From an uncultured Prevotella sp. (lineage in GTDB: Bacteria > Bacteroidota > Bacteroidia > Bacteroidales > Bacteroidaceae), in contig CAAGKM010000046.1 in NCBI GenBank assembly GCA_900770395.1, positions 1-64,000 on the forward strand: a DNA stretch of 64,000 nt, given 5' to 3'. Numbering within the stretch: position 1 is the first letter of the stretch; each line of letters begins with the position of its first letter. This document shows positions 35,586 through 43,388 of this stretch, one piece after another. The notes under the pieces were generated by a model. The model was given only the letters and a program-made list of their open reading frames with translations. It made no database searches and was not told the DNA's origin. A program made the translations under genes and the position numbers.

Positions 35586-36491
35586 TTATTTTGCTACAGC
35601 ATTCAACTTTGCGATGGTTGCCTCATCAACAACTCCATTTGCTTTTAAGCCATTGTAAGCCTGAAATAATTTCACTGCAATTTCTATATCTTTAGTGAAT
35701 ACAGCCTTGCCATTTTGGTACTTCAACTTGGCTGGGTCTGGTGAGAATCCTGCTTTTCTCAACAATGCGATTAACTCATCAACATCGTTACCTGCCAAGA
35801 CTGCATCATTTTGAAAGGACATGTTTCTGATTCCTAATGTCATTGTGCTTTTACTCTCATCCCATGCCTGCAATTTTGCAGCTGTCGTTGAATTTACCAC
35901 ACCGTCTTGGGATATACCCGCATCTTTCTGGAAGCGTTTCACAGCGCTTACAACTCGGGCATTATATACAGGGTAGCCATTTTGCATGGTAATCCATGAA
36001 CTATGAAGGTATCTTTTTGACACCAGCAAAGAGGTCAGTTCTGAGACATCATTACCATACAAACCCGACTTCAAAGTTCTGTCACCCAATGCGTATGTCT
36101 TATAAGTCTTTGGCGCAGGTCTTGATACTACAGGCGCATACGAACTGGAACTGTGTGAAGAATGACTGCTATGACTGGAGCTACCACCTCCATAACTTGA
36201 ATAATGAGATGCATGAGAATAGTGTCCGCCACCACCTCCACCACCTGAACGATGTGACATGTGCGACCTGTGTCCTGCAATCAGCTTTGTGTCACCTTTA
36301 CTTGTTATTTGCAGAACATTTCTGTATATCTTATTTTTCAGTGCATTTACTGCATCTTTCTTATCCTCTCCGTTAAGCCCTTCTGACAATGGTGAGGCAG
36401 AATTGTCAGCCGCTTGCGCATTTGTATGATAGATAGACGCAACAGCACCGATAAGTACATTACGAATTATTTTCTTGGCTTTATTCTTCAT
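35586..36491 (-). CDS. hxsA: His-Xaa-Ser repeat protein HxsA
   Basis: 301 residues. Signal peptide at 1-27 (IRNVLIGAVASIYHTNAQA, cleavage before ADN). The signature repeat region is 74-117: nine His-Xaa-Ser triplets (HRS, HMS, HRS, HYS, HAS, HYS and three HSS) in three clusters separated by glycine runs. Two peptidoglycan-binding-like domains follow at about 135-212 and 218-300, each with the FQxxxGLxxxGVV pattern. It is the presumed substrate of HxsB/HxsC and, once modified, may act in the periplasm on or near the cell wall. It overlaps the upstream membrane/TPR-like gene by 4 bp. What the repeats become is unknown. Confidence 0.9.
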   Translation of the reverse strand: MKNKAKKIIRNVLIGAVASIYHTNAQAADNSASPLSEGLNGEDKKDAVNALKNKIYRNVLQITSKGDTKLIAGHRSHMSHRSGGGGGGGHYSHASHYSSYGGGSSSHSSHSSHSSSSYAPVVSRPAPKTYKTYALGDRTLKSGLYGNDVSELTSLLVSKRYLHSSWITMQNGYPVYNARVVSAVKRFQKDAGISQDGVVNSTTAAKLQAWDESKSTMTLGIRNMSFQNDAVLAGNDVDELIALLRKAGFSPDPAKLKYQNGKAVFTKDIEIAVKLFQAYNGLKANGVVDEATIAKLNAVAK

Positions 36492-37909
36492 TTTTCTTTA
36501 TTCTTGATAAAGTTCAACCAATAGTCATTAGGATTAATTGTAAGGAGTTCTTTAAGAAGTTTTTTAGACTCAGCATCCAGATGACCATTATTTTGTGATA
36601 TATTGGCAATCAAATCTTCTAAACCAGATTGGACCTTAGTATCTAACATTGTCTGAGTTGCTCGAATTGTTTCTGCATATTCTGCCACGATATTTTGTGG
36701 TAATGATTTAAGTAACGAATTTGCAGCAACGAGTTCGTTTTTCTCGATAAGACTTATACATTCATTCGTCACCTTATTTACGTTAATACTTATATGTTCT
36801 TTAGCTATACTTTGATAATGTGACGGTATGAAAGAAGCGTTATATCCGTTTCTTGCATCGCAGAATAATTGTAACGCCTTACCATAATTTCCTTGGGAGG
36901 CTATTTGCTCACCTTGTTGAATTTTGACTTCAAATTGCTCAATAGAATCAGATGAACTCATATAACTAATACATGTTCCTGATGCTCCTAAAAATAAAGC
37001 TGCAGGTACTCCGATTTTCCCGAAGAGTTGCAGAGCAATACTGCTGGAGTCGACTTTATGCTTTGCCAACTGATTTGCCATTACTCTCTTACACCAGTCA
37101 TCATATTGCTCACCCTTATTATAATAAGCTTGTATGATGTCAGCCTCTATTGCCATCAATTCATTTAACGTCTCTTCTGTGTAATACCCTGAGCGTTTTA
37201 CAAATAGTTTTCTTGGTATTACAATAGAGGAAGTCAATATGTTTTGATATTTATTCTTCAAATTATCTAATAGCGTATTTACAGCATCTGATTTTTGCTT
37301 TTGACAATATGCTAATTTATCTTCCCGCTGCTTTTTACACCACTCTAAATCAATTTTGCCAAGCTGTTGCTGTATAGCATAAATCTTAGCCTCTACAGCA
37401 TAGAGTTTGTTCAGAGCTTCTGTAGAGTAATATGCAGCTGCATCACGAAGGATATCCTTTGGTTCCGTTATCAGCCTGTCAAGCAAATCCATATATTGCT
37501 TTTTATAAGATGACAGCAGATCGGTTAGATTATCCAGAATATTTCCGTTACCTTTTGAATAAGGATCAAAACCTTTCGATATTGGTTCGTTTACACTTGA
37601 CAGACAACCTAATCCAAACAAGATGCAATCGAAACCATAACTTACCAAATCCTCCTTGAAATTCGACTCCTTGACAAACTCCTTAACGAGAATATCGCTT
37701 TTGTCAACAACTTTCTTAGGGTTAGACATATATGCGTCTAATAGCTTTTCTCCATAGCCAGCTTTTAATCCATCTCTAAACACTTGTTGCATAGCAGGAT
37801 AGTCTCCATAGGCATTATAGTCAGCCAAAAGATTAGCCAACCTCACCTTGGAAACTATGCTTTCGCCAAACTGCTTTACGAGTGTCTTTATCGCATCTTG
37901 TAATTTCAT
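36488..37909 (-). CDS. Membrane-anchored TPR-like protein with the shared N-terminal domain
   Basis: 473 residues. The first ~110 align with the N-terminus of the Prim-Pol-like protein (31491-32981): both begin xLQxxIKxxVxxxG, share LxNLLxDxNAx and end with a YGxxxIxxGLGxxS-like segment, so they carry one mobile domain. The centre holds two homologous helical repeats (LLDRLITEPKDILRDAAAYY and the later TSSIVIPRKLFVKRSGYYTE). A single hydrophobic helix (IGVPAALFLGASGTCISYMS, about 305-325) is followed by TPR-like helices (GNYGKALQLFCDARNGYNAS). It overlaps PP2C and hxsA genes by 4 bp each, so it sits exactly between the phospho-switch and the Hxs cassette and could link the two. No known family is recognised. 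Confidence 0.6.
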   Translation of the reverse strand: MKLQDAIKTLVKQFGESIVSKVRLANLLADYNAYGDYPAMQQVFRDGLKAGYGEKLLDAYMSNPKKVVDKSDILVKEFVKESNFKEDLVSYGFDCILFGLGCLSSVNEPISKGFDPYSKGNGNILDNLTDLLSSYKKQYMDLLDRLITEPKDILRDAAAYYSTEALNKLYAVEAKIYAIQQQLGKIDLEWCKKQREDKLAYCQKQKSDAVNTLLDNLKNKYQNILTSSIVIPRKLFVKRSGYYTEETLNELMAIEADIIQAYYNKGEQYDDWCKRVMANQLAKHKVDSSSIALQLFGKIGVPAALFLGASGTCISYMSSSDSIEQFEVKIQQGEQIASQGNYGKALQLFCDARNGYNASFIPSHYQSIAKEHISINVNKVTNECISLIEKNELVAANSLLKSLPQNIVAEYAETIRATQTMLDTKVQSGLEDLIANISQNNGHLDAESKKLLKELLTINPNDYWLNFIKNKEK

Positions 37910-39129
37910 TCTTCTTCAGTTTTTTGTATTGTGTTCTCGCTGTCATCTGCCAAATCTCCAAAACCTATCTCATCCTCGTATGGAGAATAATCGTCGCCAA
38001 GAAGTTCTTGCGAGAAACGGTTCCACTTATCTGCGAGTGTTTTCTTTTCCTCGAACGCACGTTCCAAAGACTTATTTGCATATTGGTAATCAACCATTGA
38101 CTTCTGATTGTTTAATCCATTAGATTCCAAGACTGCAATGGTATCTTTTTGCTTCAGAATACGCTCATTAGCTTTAGCTATATTATCGCCGACATATTTT
38201 CTTTGCCATTCGATAAGACTTTTGACACAAGCAGATAATTTTTCCTCATCATAGACACATGCAATAGACATGTCATCCTTACTGCCTATTTTGCTCAACT
38301 CCGGCAGACTCTCTTTTATGGCTTCAATGGCTTTATCCTCACCTTCGTTTGCAAGCAACTTTAGTGTCTGAATGTAAAAATTAACCATATTCTCTGTTGC
38401 GCCAAAAGAATCGTCTATTCCGTCAGACCCTAAGAAGACCGCTAAAGGAAACTTTCCGTCACCACAATAGCAATATCGAAATTCATCTAATGCAGCAGAA
38501 TCGCACAGTGATGTTGTTTTATTGAGGAAACATGTGTCATCCCATGGAATAGGCTCACTCCAATTGCCTTGCTCGTCAAAGGCTATGCATTTGCCATCAC
38601 CAAGATGGAATGCTAACCAATAGTCGGGTGTGCAGGCATAACACATCAAAGTGCAGCCGTATGTCTTCTCTATGCCGATGCCGTTTATGAACTCATCCTG
38701 ATAGCTACTGTCAACTGAGTTTTTCTCTTCATCCGTCAGAGGAGTATTTTGTGAATGAGCAGTTATCTTTTCTCTCCAGTTATATATGATGGACGAAAAC
38801 AGCTGTCGCAGCACTTTATCAGTCAATGTGTCTTTAGTCAACACATTAGCTTTCGCTTCTGAGGCTATTGCCTGTTTCTGGGTTAATGGCTTACCCTTGA
38901 AAATGTCAACATCAACCTCCTTGATAAAAGACTCGACACAATCCTTTGTTGCTTCTATGGCAAACTTGGCTCCAATGTCGCTTCTGAAATAGCGTTCACC
39001 GCCATGTCCATCGCAAACAATTGCAATGGACATGGTGTCTGTGGTGTCACTATAAGACGCATCTTGGCACACCTTATTTATTATAATGTGGCTCTCGCCT
39101 TGACAAGAGTGATGCAAATCTTTCATCAT
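37906..39129 (-). CDS. PP2C-family protein phosphatase
   Basis: 407 residues from the ATG at 39129 (MMKDLHHS); an earlier ATG at 39147 overlaps the vWA gene. PP2C metal-site motifs are present: VCQDAS near 21, IVCDGHGGERYFRSDIGAKF (about 37-56), FLGSDGIDDSFGA and SKDDMSIACVYD. The C-terminal third adds a charged coiled coil (LIEWQRKYVGDNIAKANERI). It would reverse phosphorylation by the kinase two genes upstream. The gene follows the vWA gene by 8 bp and overlaps the membrane/TPR-like gene by 4 bp: the TerY-P-type triad order. Confidence 0.9.
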   Translation of the reverse strand: MMKDLHHSCQGESHIIINKVCQDASYSDTTDTMSIAIVCDGHGGERYFRSDIGAKFAIEATKDCVESFIKEVDVDIFKGKPLTQKQAIASEAKANVLTKDTLTDKVLRQLFSSIIYNWREKITAHSQNTPLTDEEKNSVDSSYQDEFINGIGIEKTYGCTLMCYACTPDYWLAFHLGDGKCIAFDEQGNWSEPIPWDDTCFLNKTTSLCDSAALDEFRYCYCGDGKFPLAVFLGSDGIDDSFGATENMVNFYIQTLKLLANEGEDKAIEAIKESLPELSKIGSKDDMSIACVYDEEKLSACVKSLIEWQRKYVGDNIAKANERILKQKDTIAVLESNGLNNQKSMVDYQYANKSLERAFEEKKTLADKWNRFSQELLGDDYSPYEDEIGFGDLADDSENTIQKTEEE

Positions 39130-39137
39130 TTTTCTTT

Positions 39138-39884
39138 TTAATCCCAATCGTCGTAGTTATTCTGAGCAGCAGGAGCTGGTGCAGCCTCAGACTGAGCACC
39201 ATCTATATCCTTCACACTCTCAGTAACATCTTTTATAACCTGTTCCTGCTTTGATGTATCACCAGCGGTTGAGCTCTTACTTCCTATCTGTGAAGATGTC
39301 ACAGCAACAACACGAATTACCTGCTTCAAAGCATCAATATTATGAACTGTGAACACAGCCTCGTTAGAGCCTGTAAAGTCTTTCAACACATCCTTGTCCG
39401 CATCATCACCTATGGCAATGGCAATCTTGATGGCAGCTTTAAACCAGTTGTTGTTCTTCAGCTTATTCAGTCCTCCCTGGAAATCGTCAGTCGGTCCGCC
39501 ATCTGAAAGAAGAATGATTGCAGGAGCAAAAGAACCGCTGGCAGCCTGCATGAATCCGTTTCTTGACAATTTGCTGTTAAGTTCCAGACAGGCAGCACCT
39601 AATGAGGTGAGTCCATTAGCCTGAACATCCTGCCAAACGAAATCGGATGCGAGTTTTGGCTCATCATACAACCAGTTGGTTCCATTAGAGAACTCCAATG
39701 CAGCTACTTTAATCTCTGCATCTGGATTGCTTGCAGAAATCTCATCAAGCATAGGAAGTACATTTACTACGGCATCATTAACCGCACCAATCTTGTTACC
39801 CATCATACTTCCTGATGTATCAATCAAGAAGAAAAGGGTCATTGTTCTGCGTGGCACGCTGACCACATCATCTAATAGTGACAT
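39138..39884 (-). CDS. TerY-like von Willebrand factor A domain protein
   Basis: 248 residues. A complete MIDAS: LFFLIDTSGSMMGNKIGAVN (Asp22-x-Ser24-x-Ser26), Thr93 in NGLTSLGAA and Asp128 in LLSDGGPTDDF. The C-terminal 60 residues are a low-complexity Ser/Ala tail (SSTAGDTSKQEQ, APAPAAQNNYDDWD), a possible phosphorylation or docking site. In TerY-P triads the vWA protein is thought to hold complexes together through its metal site. It lies 11 bp after the kinase gene. Confidence 0.9.
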   Translation of the reverse strand: MSLLDDVVSVPRRTMTLFFLIDTSGSMMGNKIGAVNDAVVNVLPMLDEISASNPDAEIKVAALEFSNGTNWLYDEPKLASDFVWQDVQANGLTSLGAACLELNSKLSRNGFMQAASGSFAPAIILLSDGGPTDDFQGGLNKLKNNNWFKAAIKIAIAIGDDADKDVLKDFTGSNEAVFTVHNIDALKQVIRVVAVTSSQIGSKSSTAGDTSKQEQVIKDVTESVKDIDGAQSEAAPAPAAQNNYDDWD

Positions 39885-39895
39885 ATTGTATCGTT

Positions 39896-41179
39896 TTAAT
39901 TGTTTGTTATTATCTTTATCTCCGCCTTATAAGGAGTACCATGAACTCTAAAGTTTATCTTTAATCCATCCTTAATAGGCAATATACCTTGTGGATCTAC
40001 CGTCTTAACCTTGCCGCTCGGAGTCTCCACCGTCCAAGATTCTGTTGAAACATTCTTTATTAGTGGAAATTCTGCGCTATCGACTGTAACTACACCATCA
40101 GGAATATTGTCATTGTCGATATATATACTTGTCTTGTTTGTCAGAGGAAGTGAGCGATTGGCAAATACAAGTCTTTTTGAGAGGTCTATATCTTTTCCGC
40201 AATCCATACACTTGTCTTGATGTTTCTCTGTATCCACAAATGTCTCTTCACCACAATGCGGACAAACAACCAAGCCATCACGTATTTGAGATATAATCTT
40301 TTCCCAATTCTGCTCAATCATACGGCTGGTAGGATTTTTCAGCTTTTCCTGACTAAACTCTTCCAAGAATGTTTCCCTCAGCAATTTTGGTAGAACTGGC
40401 CATCTCCTTATCACGTTCTGATGAATGCCACGGACAGGGAGATTAGACTTGTCATTTGGATCATAGATAAACAAAGCCTCGCTTCCATAAAACCGTTTTT
40501 CAAATGTCTCAGTCATGCAGGGGCATGCTACAACTTTGGCTCCTTCAAAAGGATGATTCGCATAGAAGAGCATGAATAAGATTACAGAAAGTGAGAATCT
40601 GTCGCTATATTTATCAGGGATTCCTCCTGCTACGATTTCTGGTGCCATATATCTTGCCTTACCCATAATACCCGACTTCTCACCTTGTGGCATCACATTA
40701 TCGTTATCGCAAATCAGCACATCACCTGTTTTAGGGTCAATGAAGAAGTTGCCGTCATTCAGGTCTTGATAACTATAACCAAAGCGGTGCAACATCATGA
40801 AACCGTTGCATATTTTCATTGCCGCTGAAAGCATGGCAGAGAAAGACTTGAACGAGACTTTTGCCAGCAAGAAGTTGCCAAACTCATAATAGTTTTGAGG
40901 ACGCAACTTCATAATATAGCCATAGCTTCCCTGTTGCTTCTCCGTTAAATATTCCGGCCAAAGGAAAGCGTCCGAAGGTGCACCGGAAACAATGTTATGC
41001 TCCAAGTTTCGGTAAAATTTGTCATCTGGAGCATTGAGATACCATTTCAAGGCTTTCTGTTCTCCACACACATCAACAAGATAGACAATACCTTGTCCAC
41101 CTCTTCCGAGTTCCTTGATAATAGTGGCTGTGCCACCACCAACCAATGATACTATTGTATTCTTACTTAATTCAGTCAT
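39896..41179 (-). CDS. Ser/Thr protein kinase with C-terminal zinc ribbon (TerY-P type)
   Basis: 427 residues. Kinase motifs: Gly loop GRGGQG (25-30), Lys45 in QKALKWY, catalytic loop YSYQDLNDGNFF (HRD replaced by YQD; Asp139, Asn144), Mg loop CDNDNV (DFG replaced by DND, 158-160) and APE at 179-181. The pattern is that of TerY-P kinases rather than a dead kinase. A zinc ribbon, CPHC (306-309) and CMDC (324-327), precedes a beta-rich C-terminal domain (ending YKAEIKIITNN). It is cytoplasmic, with no membrane helix. It lies between a TerY-C-type zinc protein and the vWA gene, with 11 bp gaps. Likely substrates are proteins of the same operon. Confidence 0.9.
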   Translation of the reverse strand: MTELSKNTIVSLVGGGTATIIKELGRGGQGIVYLVDVCGEQKALKWYLNAPDDKFYRNLEHNIVSGAPSDAFLWPEYLTEKQQGSYGYIMKLRPQNYYEFGNFLLAKVSFKSFSAMLSAAMKICNGFMMLHRFGYSYQDLNDGNFFIDPKTGDVLICDNDNVMPQGEKSGIMGKARYMAPEIVAGGIPDKYSDRFSLSVILFMLFYANHPFEGAKVVACPCMTETFEKRFYGSEALFIYDPNDKSNLPVRGIHQNVIRRWPVLPKLLRETFLEEFSQEKLKNPTSRMIEQNWEKIISQIRDGLVVCPHCGEETFVDTEKHQDKCMDCGKDIDLSKRLVFANRSLPLTNKTSIYIDNDNIPDGVVTVDSAEFPLIKNVSTESWTVETPSGKVKTVDPQGILPIKDGLKINFRVHGTPYKAEIKIITNN

Positions 41180-41190
41180 GTTCGTATATA

Positions 41191-41550
41191 TTAATATCCA
41201 CCACCTTTTAAATCTATCTCATTCACAGCAGAAAGTTCACCTGTTTGTCCACATTCTGGACATGTGACAACACGCTGACCATGATAACAGACAATTTTAC
41301 CACAGCTACAGATGTAGAACTGCTTGCTTCCGCAATAAGGACAGCCTGGATAATCTGGATCTAATTCAACACTACCTGTCACGGTCTTTGTATCATATCC
41401 CTCACGATGAGCTTTCTCTTTGTCAATTTTGAAAGCCCATACAAACTTATATCGCCGTGGACCAATATAGTCGACTGTAATACCAAACGGCTTCTTTGTT
41501 TCTTCACAAACCGCCATCATCGCAAATGCTTTATCACTCAGTCTTGCCAT
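41191..41550 (-). CDS. TerY-C-type zinc-binding protein
   Basis: 119 residues. The first 60 are a beta-rich domain (ETKKPFGITVDYIGPRRYKF). The C-terminal half carries eight cysteine/histidine ligands: CPYC, CSCGKIVCYHG and CPEC (about 70-103), the pattern of the TerY-C metal-binding domain usually fused to or encoded beside TerY vWA proteins. Here it stands alone, before the kinase. It probably scaffolds the triad. Its start overlaps the 3' end of the DUF1016 gene by 17 bp. Confidence 0.78.
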   Translation of the reverse strand: MARLSDKAFAMMAVCEETKKPFGITVDYIGPRRYKFVWAFKIDKEKAHREGYDTKTVTGSVELDPDYPGCPYCGSKQFYICSCGKIVCYHGQRVVTCPECGQTGELSAVNEIDLKGGGY

Positions 41551-42655
41551 TGTTATTTTCTTTTAAATTTGGTTCGAGTTCTCTTTCTATTTCTTCAATT
41601 GTAGGCAAAGCTGATTTCCACTTGTCTGACATTTCTGTAGAGAGCTGCGTTTCCCACGAAGCCACACCAATAGGCTTGTTCACAGATTCTAAAGAGTACC
41701 TGACCACTGTCTCAGACTTGCTCTTTACCAACAATAAACCAATAGTTGGCTCGTCTGTTTCATGGCGTAACGTATGGTCAACGACAGTCTGATAGAAAGC
41801 AAGTTGCCCCATCATCTCCGGCTTGAATGCTACAGCCTTAAGCTCAACGACAATAAATCTGCGAAGAGTCAGGTGATAAAACAGCATGTCAATATAATAG
41901 TCATGACCTCCCATTTCCAAATGCACTTGTCTGCCAACAAAAGAAAAGCCTTGTCCTAATTCGAGCAGGAACTTTGTAATATGGCTGGTAAGACTATCCT
42001 CAATATCCTTTTCACGGCTATTTGCATCAGCTCCCGTAAAATCAAGCAGATAAGGATCTTTGAACATGTTGCGTACCATGTCTGACTGGCTATCTGGCAA
42101 TGTCTTGTCAAAATTCTCAGGTAGCTTCCCCTCTCTTTCTAACGTATAGTTTTCCAGCTGTAGCTCAAGGACATTTTTGCTCCAACCGTACTTAATAGCT
42201 CCCATGGCATATACAAGTCGTCTGTTGGGCTCTTTGCATTTCTCCATAAGACAGATATTGTGTCGCCAAGGTAATTTTGCAACGGTGCGTTGCAAAATTA
42301 CCTCATCAGTCCATAGTCGGGCAAAACGAAGCATGTAGTTCAGGTTACGAGGAGAAAAACCACGCATTTCAGGAAATTCTTCTTTAAGGTCAGCCGACAG
42401 ACGGTCTATAACTTTTGTACCCCAACCTTCTTTCTCTTGTCGTTCTAAAATATTTTGTCCAATGTGATAATACATCATATTCATACGAATATTAGCAGCC
42501 CACATTACCGACATCCGTTCTTGTAGTACCAAGTCCTTTATATCCTGCAACATATCTGCATACCATTCAGGCATATCGGATTGCACAGGTGCAACGGGAT
42601 AAAATATTCCGTCTATTTCTTTAGAACGTCCTTTTCTGTCTTTGTTATTAGCCAT
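41534..42655 (-). CDS. DUF1016/YhcG-family PD-(D/E)XK nuclease
   Basis: 373 residues from the ATG at 42655 (MANNKDRKGR); the longer frame to 42697 crosses the palindrome at 42674-42699. DUF1016 N-terminal domain: helices around WYADMLQDIKDLVLQERMSV, MMYYHIGQNILERQ and PEMRGFSPRNLNYMLRFARL. The C-terminal PD-(D/E)XK domain has YYIDMLFYH...RRFIVVELKA (about 253-277) and PEMMGQLAFYQTVVD. These proteins often occur in mobile islands near restriction systems. It lies between an XRE repressor and the TerY-C gene, and contains a palindrome (42270-42302) matching the one before its start. Confidence 0.88.
   Translation of the reverse strand: MANNKDRKGRSKEIDGIFYPVAPVQSDMPEWYADMLQDIKDLVLQERMSVMWAANIRMNMMYYHIGQNILERQEKEGWGTKVIDRLSADLKEEFPEMRGFSPRNLNYMLRFARLWTDEVILQRTVAKLPWRHNICLMEKCKEPNRRLVYAMGAIKYGWSKNVLELQLENYTLEREGKLPENFDKTLPDSQSDMVRNMFKDPYLLDFTGADANSREKDIEDSLTSHITKFLLELGQGFSFVGRQVHLEMGGHDYYIDMLFYHLTLRRFIVVELKAVAFKPEMMGQLAFYQTVVDHTLRHETDEPTIGLLLVKSKSETVVRYSLESVNKPIGVASWETQLSTEMSDKWKSALPTIEEIERELEPNLKENNNGKTE
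42270..42302. promoter_or_regulatory. Intragenic palindrome, candidate XRE operator
   Basis: GGTAATTTTGCAACG (42270-42284), GTG, CGTTGCAAAATTACC (42288-42302): perfect 15 bp arms inside the DUF1016 gene. The core TTTTGCAACG/CGTTGCAAAA matches the palindrome at 42674-42699. Confidence 0.5.
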
Positions 42656-42673
42656 ACTGCATTGTTTTTTATC

Positions 42674-42699
42674 AATTATGCAACGCCCGTTGCACAATT
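42674..42699. promoter_or_regulatory. Intergenic palindrome between XRE repressor and DUF1016 gene
   Basis: AATTATGCAACG, CC, CGTTGCACAATT: 11 of 12 arm positions pair. It lies in the 45 bp gap between the two genes, so it could be a repressor site or an mRNA hairpin controlling the DUF1016 gene. Same core as 42270-42302, spacing 2 rather than 3. Confidence 0.5.
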
Positions 42700-42700
42700 A

Positions 42701-42904
42701 TCATTCTGACTCATTTAGCAAATCTTTCATTTCTACTTCAAGTAGTTTTGCAACTTTGTTAAGAGTGTTCAGATTAGGTTGTGCTGCATTACTGCACCAA
42801 CGTGATACTGTAGATTCACTCAAACTTAATTGTTCTGCTAACCATTTGCCTGTCTTTTTCTTTTGTACCAAGACGACTTTTATGCAATTTAAGTCTTTAT
42901 TCAT
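42701..42904 (-). CDS. XRE/Cro-type HTH repressor
   Basis: 67 residues, a single helix-turn-helix: TGKWLAEQLSLSESTVSRWC, SNAAQPNLNTLNKVAKLLEV. It resembles small Cro-like repressors of Bacteroidales islands. It is the first gene of the - strand series leading through DUF1016 to the kinase/Hxs operon, so it is the natural local regulator. A weak -7-like box TACATTTG lies at 42927-42934 on the - strand, about 23 bp before the start. Confidence 0.85.
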   Translation of the reverse strand: MNKDLNCIKVVLVQKKKTGKWLAEQLSLSESTVSRWCSNAAQPNLNTLNKVAKLLEVEMKDLLNESE

Positions 42905-43388
42905 TATAAATTTATTGATGTTAAATGCAAATGTATTGCAAAATAATGAGAATAAAGAAGAAAATATAAGAAAACTGAATTTTTATATATTAATTTTAAC
43001 TCATGTTTACATAAATTAGTTCAAATAGTACCGAAAACATCAAATACATAACACTTTACATGCCCTAACAAATTTGCTTATTAACCATCATGGAATATAT
43101 GCAATTAAAAACAACCAAAATTTGTGATATGCAAATTTTAGCAATACTGGAAATCAATACAATTGCAAAACAATAGTAAGACGAATTTGCAGATGTTTAT
43201 TGCCATACCCACGAGTATTAGATTCCCTGTTAACTGAATTATTCTGCATAAGTAAAGACTATCGAGTTCGATTTTTTCAGTCTACAAGAATTTAAATTAG
43301 GCTATGTCATAATAACACAGCCTAATTTAAATCATAATAGCCTAATTTATACAATAGGAATTGTAAAATCTGCTGATATGTTGTAAAA
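42905..43388. other. AT-rich regulatory gap between the MBL unit and the XRE gene
   Basis: 484 bp, very AT-rich, with several ATTTGCA/TTGCAAA half-sites (42925-42945, 43125-43165) like the arms of the two DUF1016 palindromes, and the hairpin at 43290-43349. No gene seen. Confidence 0.5.
43290..43349. repeat. Inverted repeat with a third copy of one arm
   Basis: ATTTAAATTAGGCT (43290-43303) and AGCCTAATTTAAAT (43319-43332) form a perfect 14 bp stem with a 15 nt loop; AGCCTAATTTA recurs at 43339-43349. It follows the MBL gene by 40 bp and may terminate that transcript, though the T run is short. Confidence 0.6.

Noticed and set aside
43290..43349. CRISPR-like repeats
   Set aside because: Only three arms of one hairpin, no regular spacers and no cas genes in the window.
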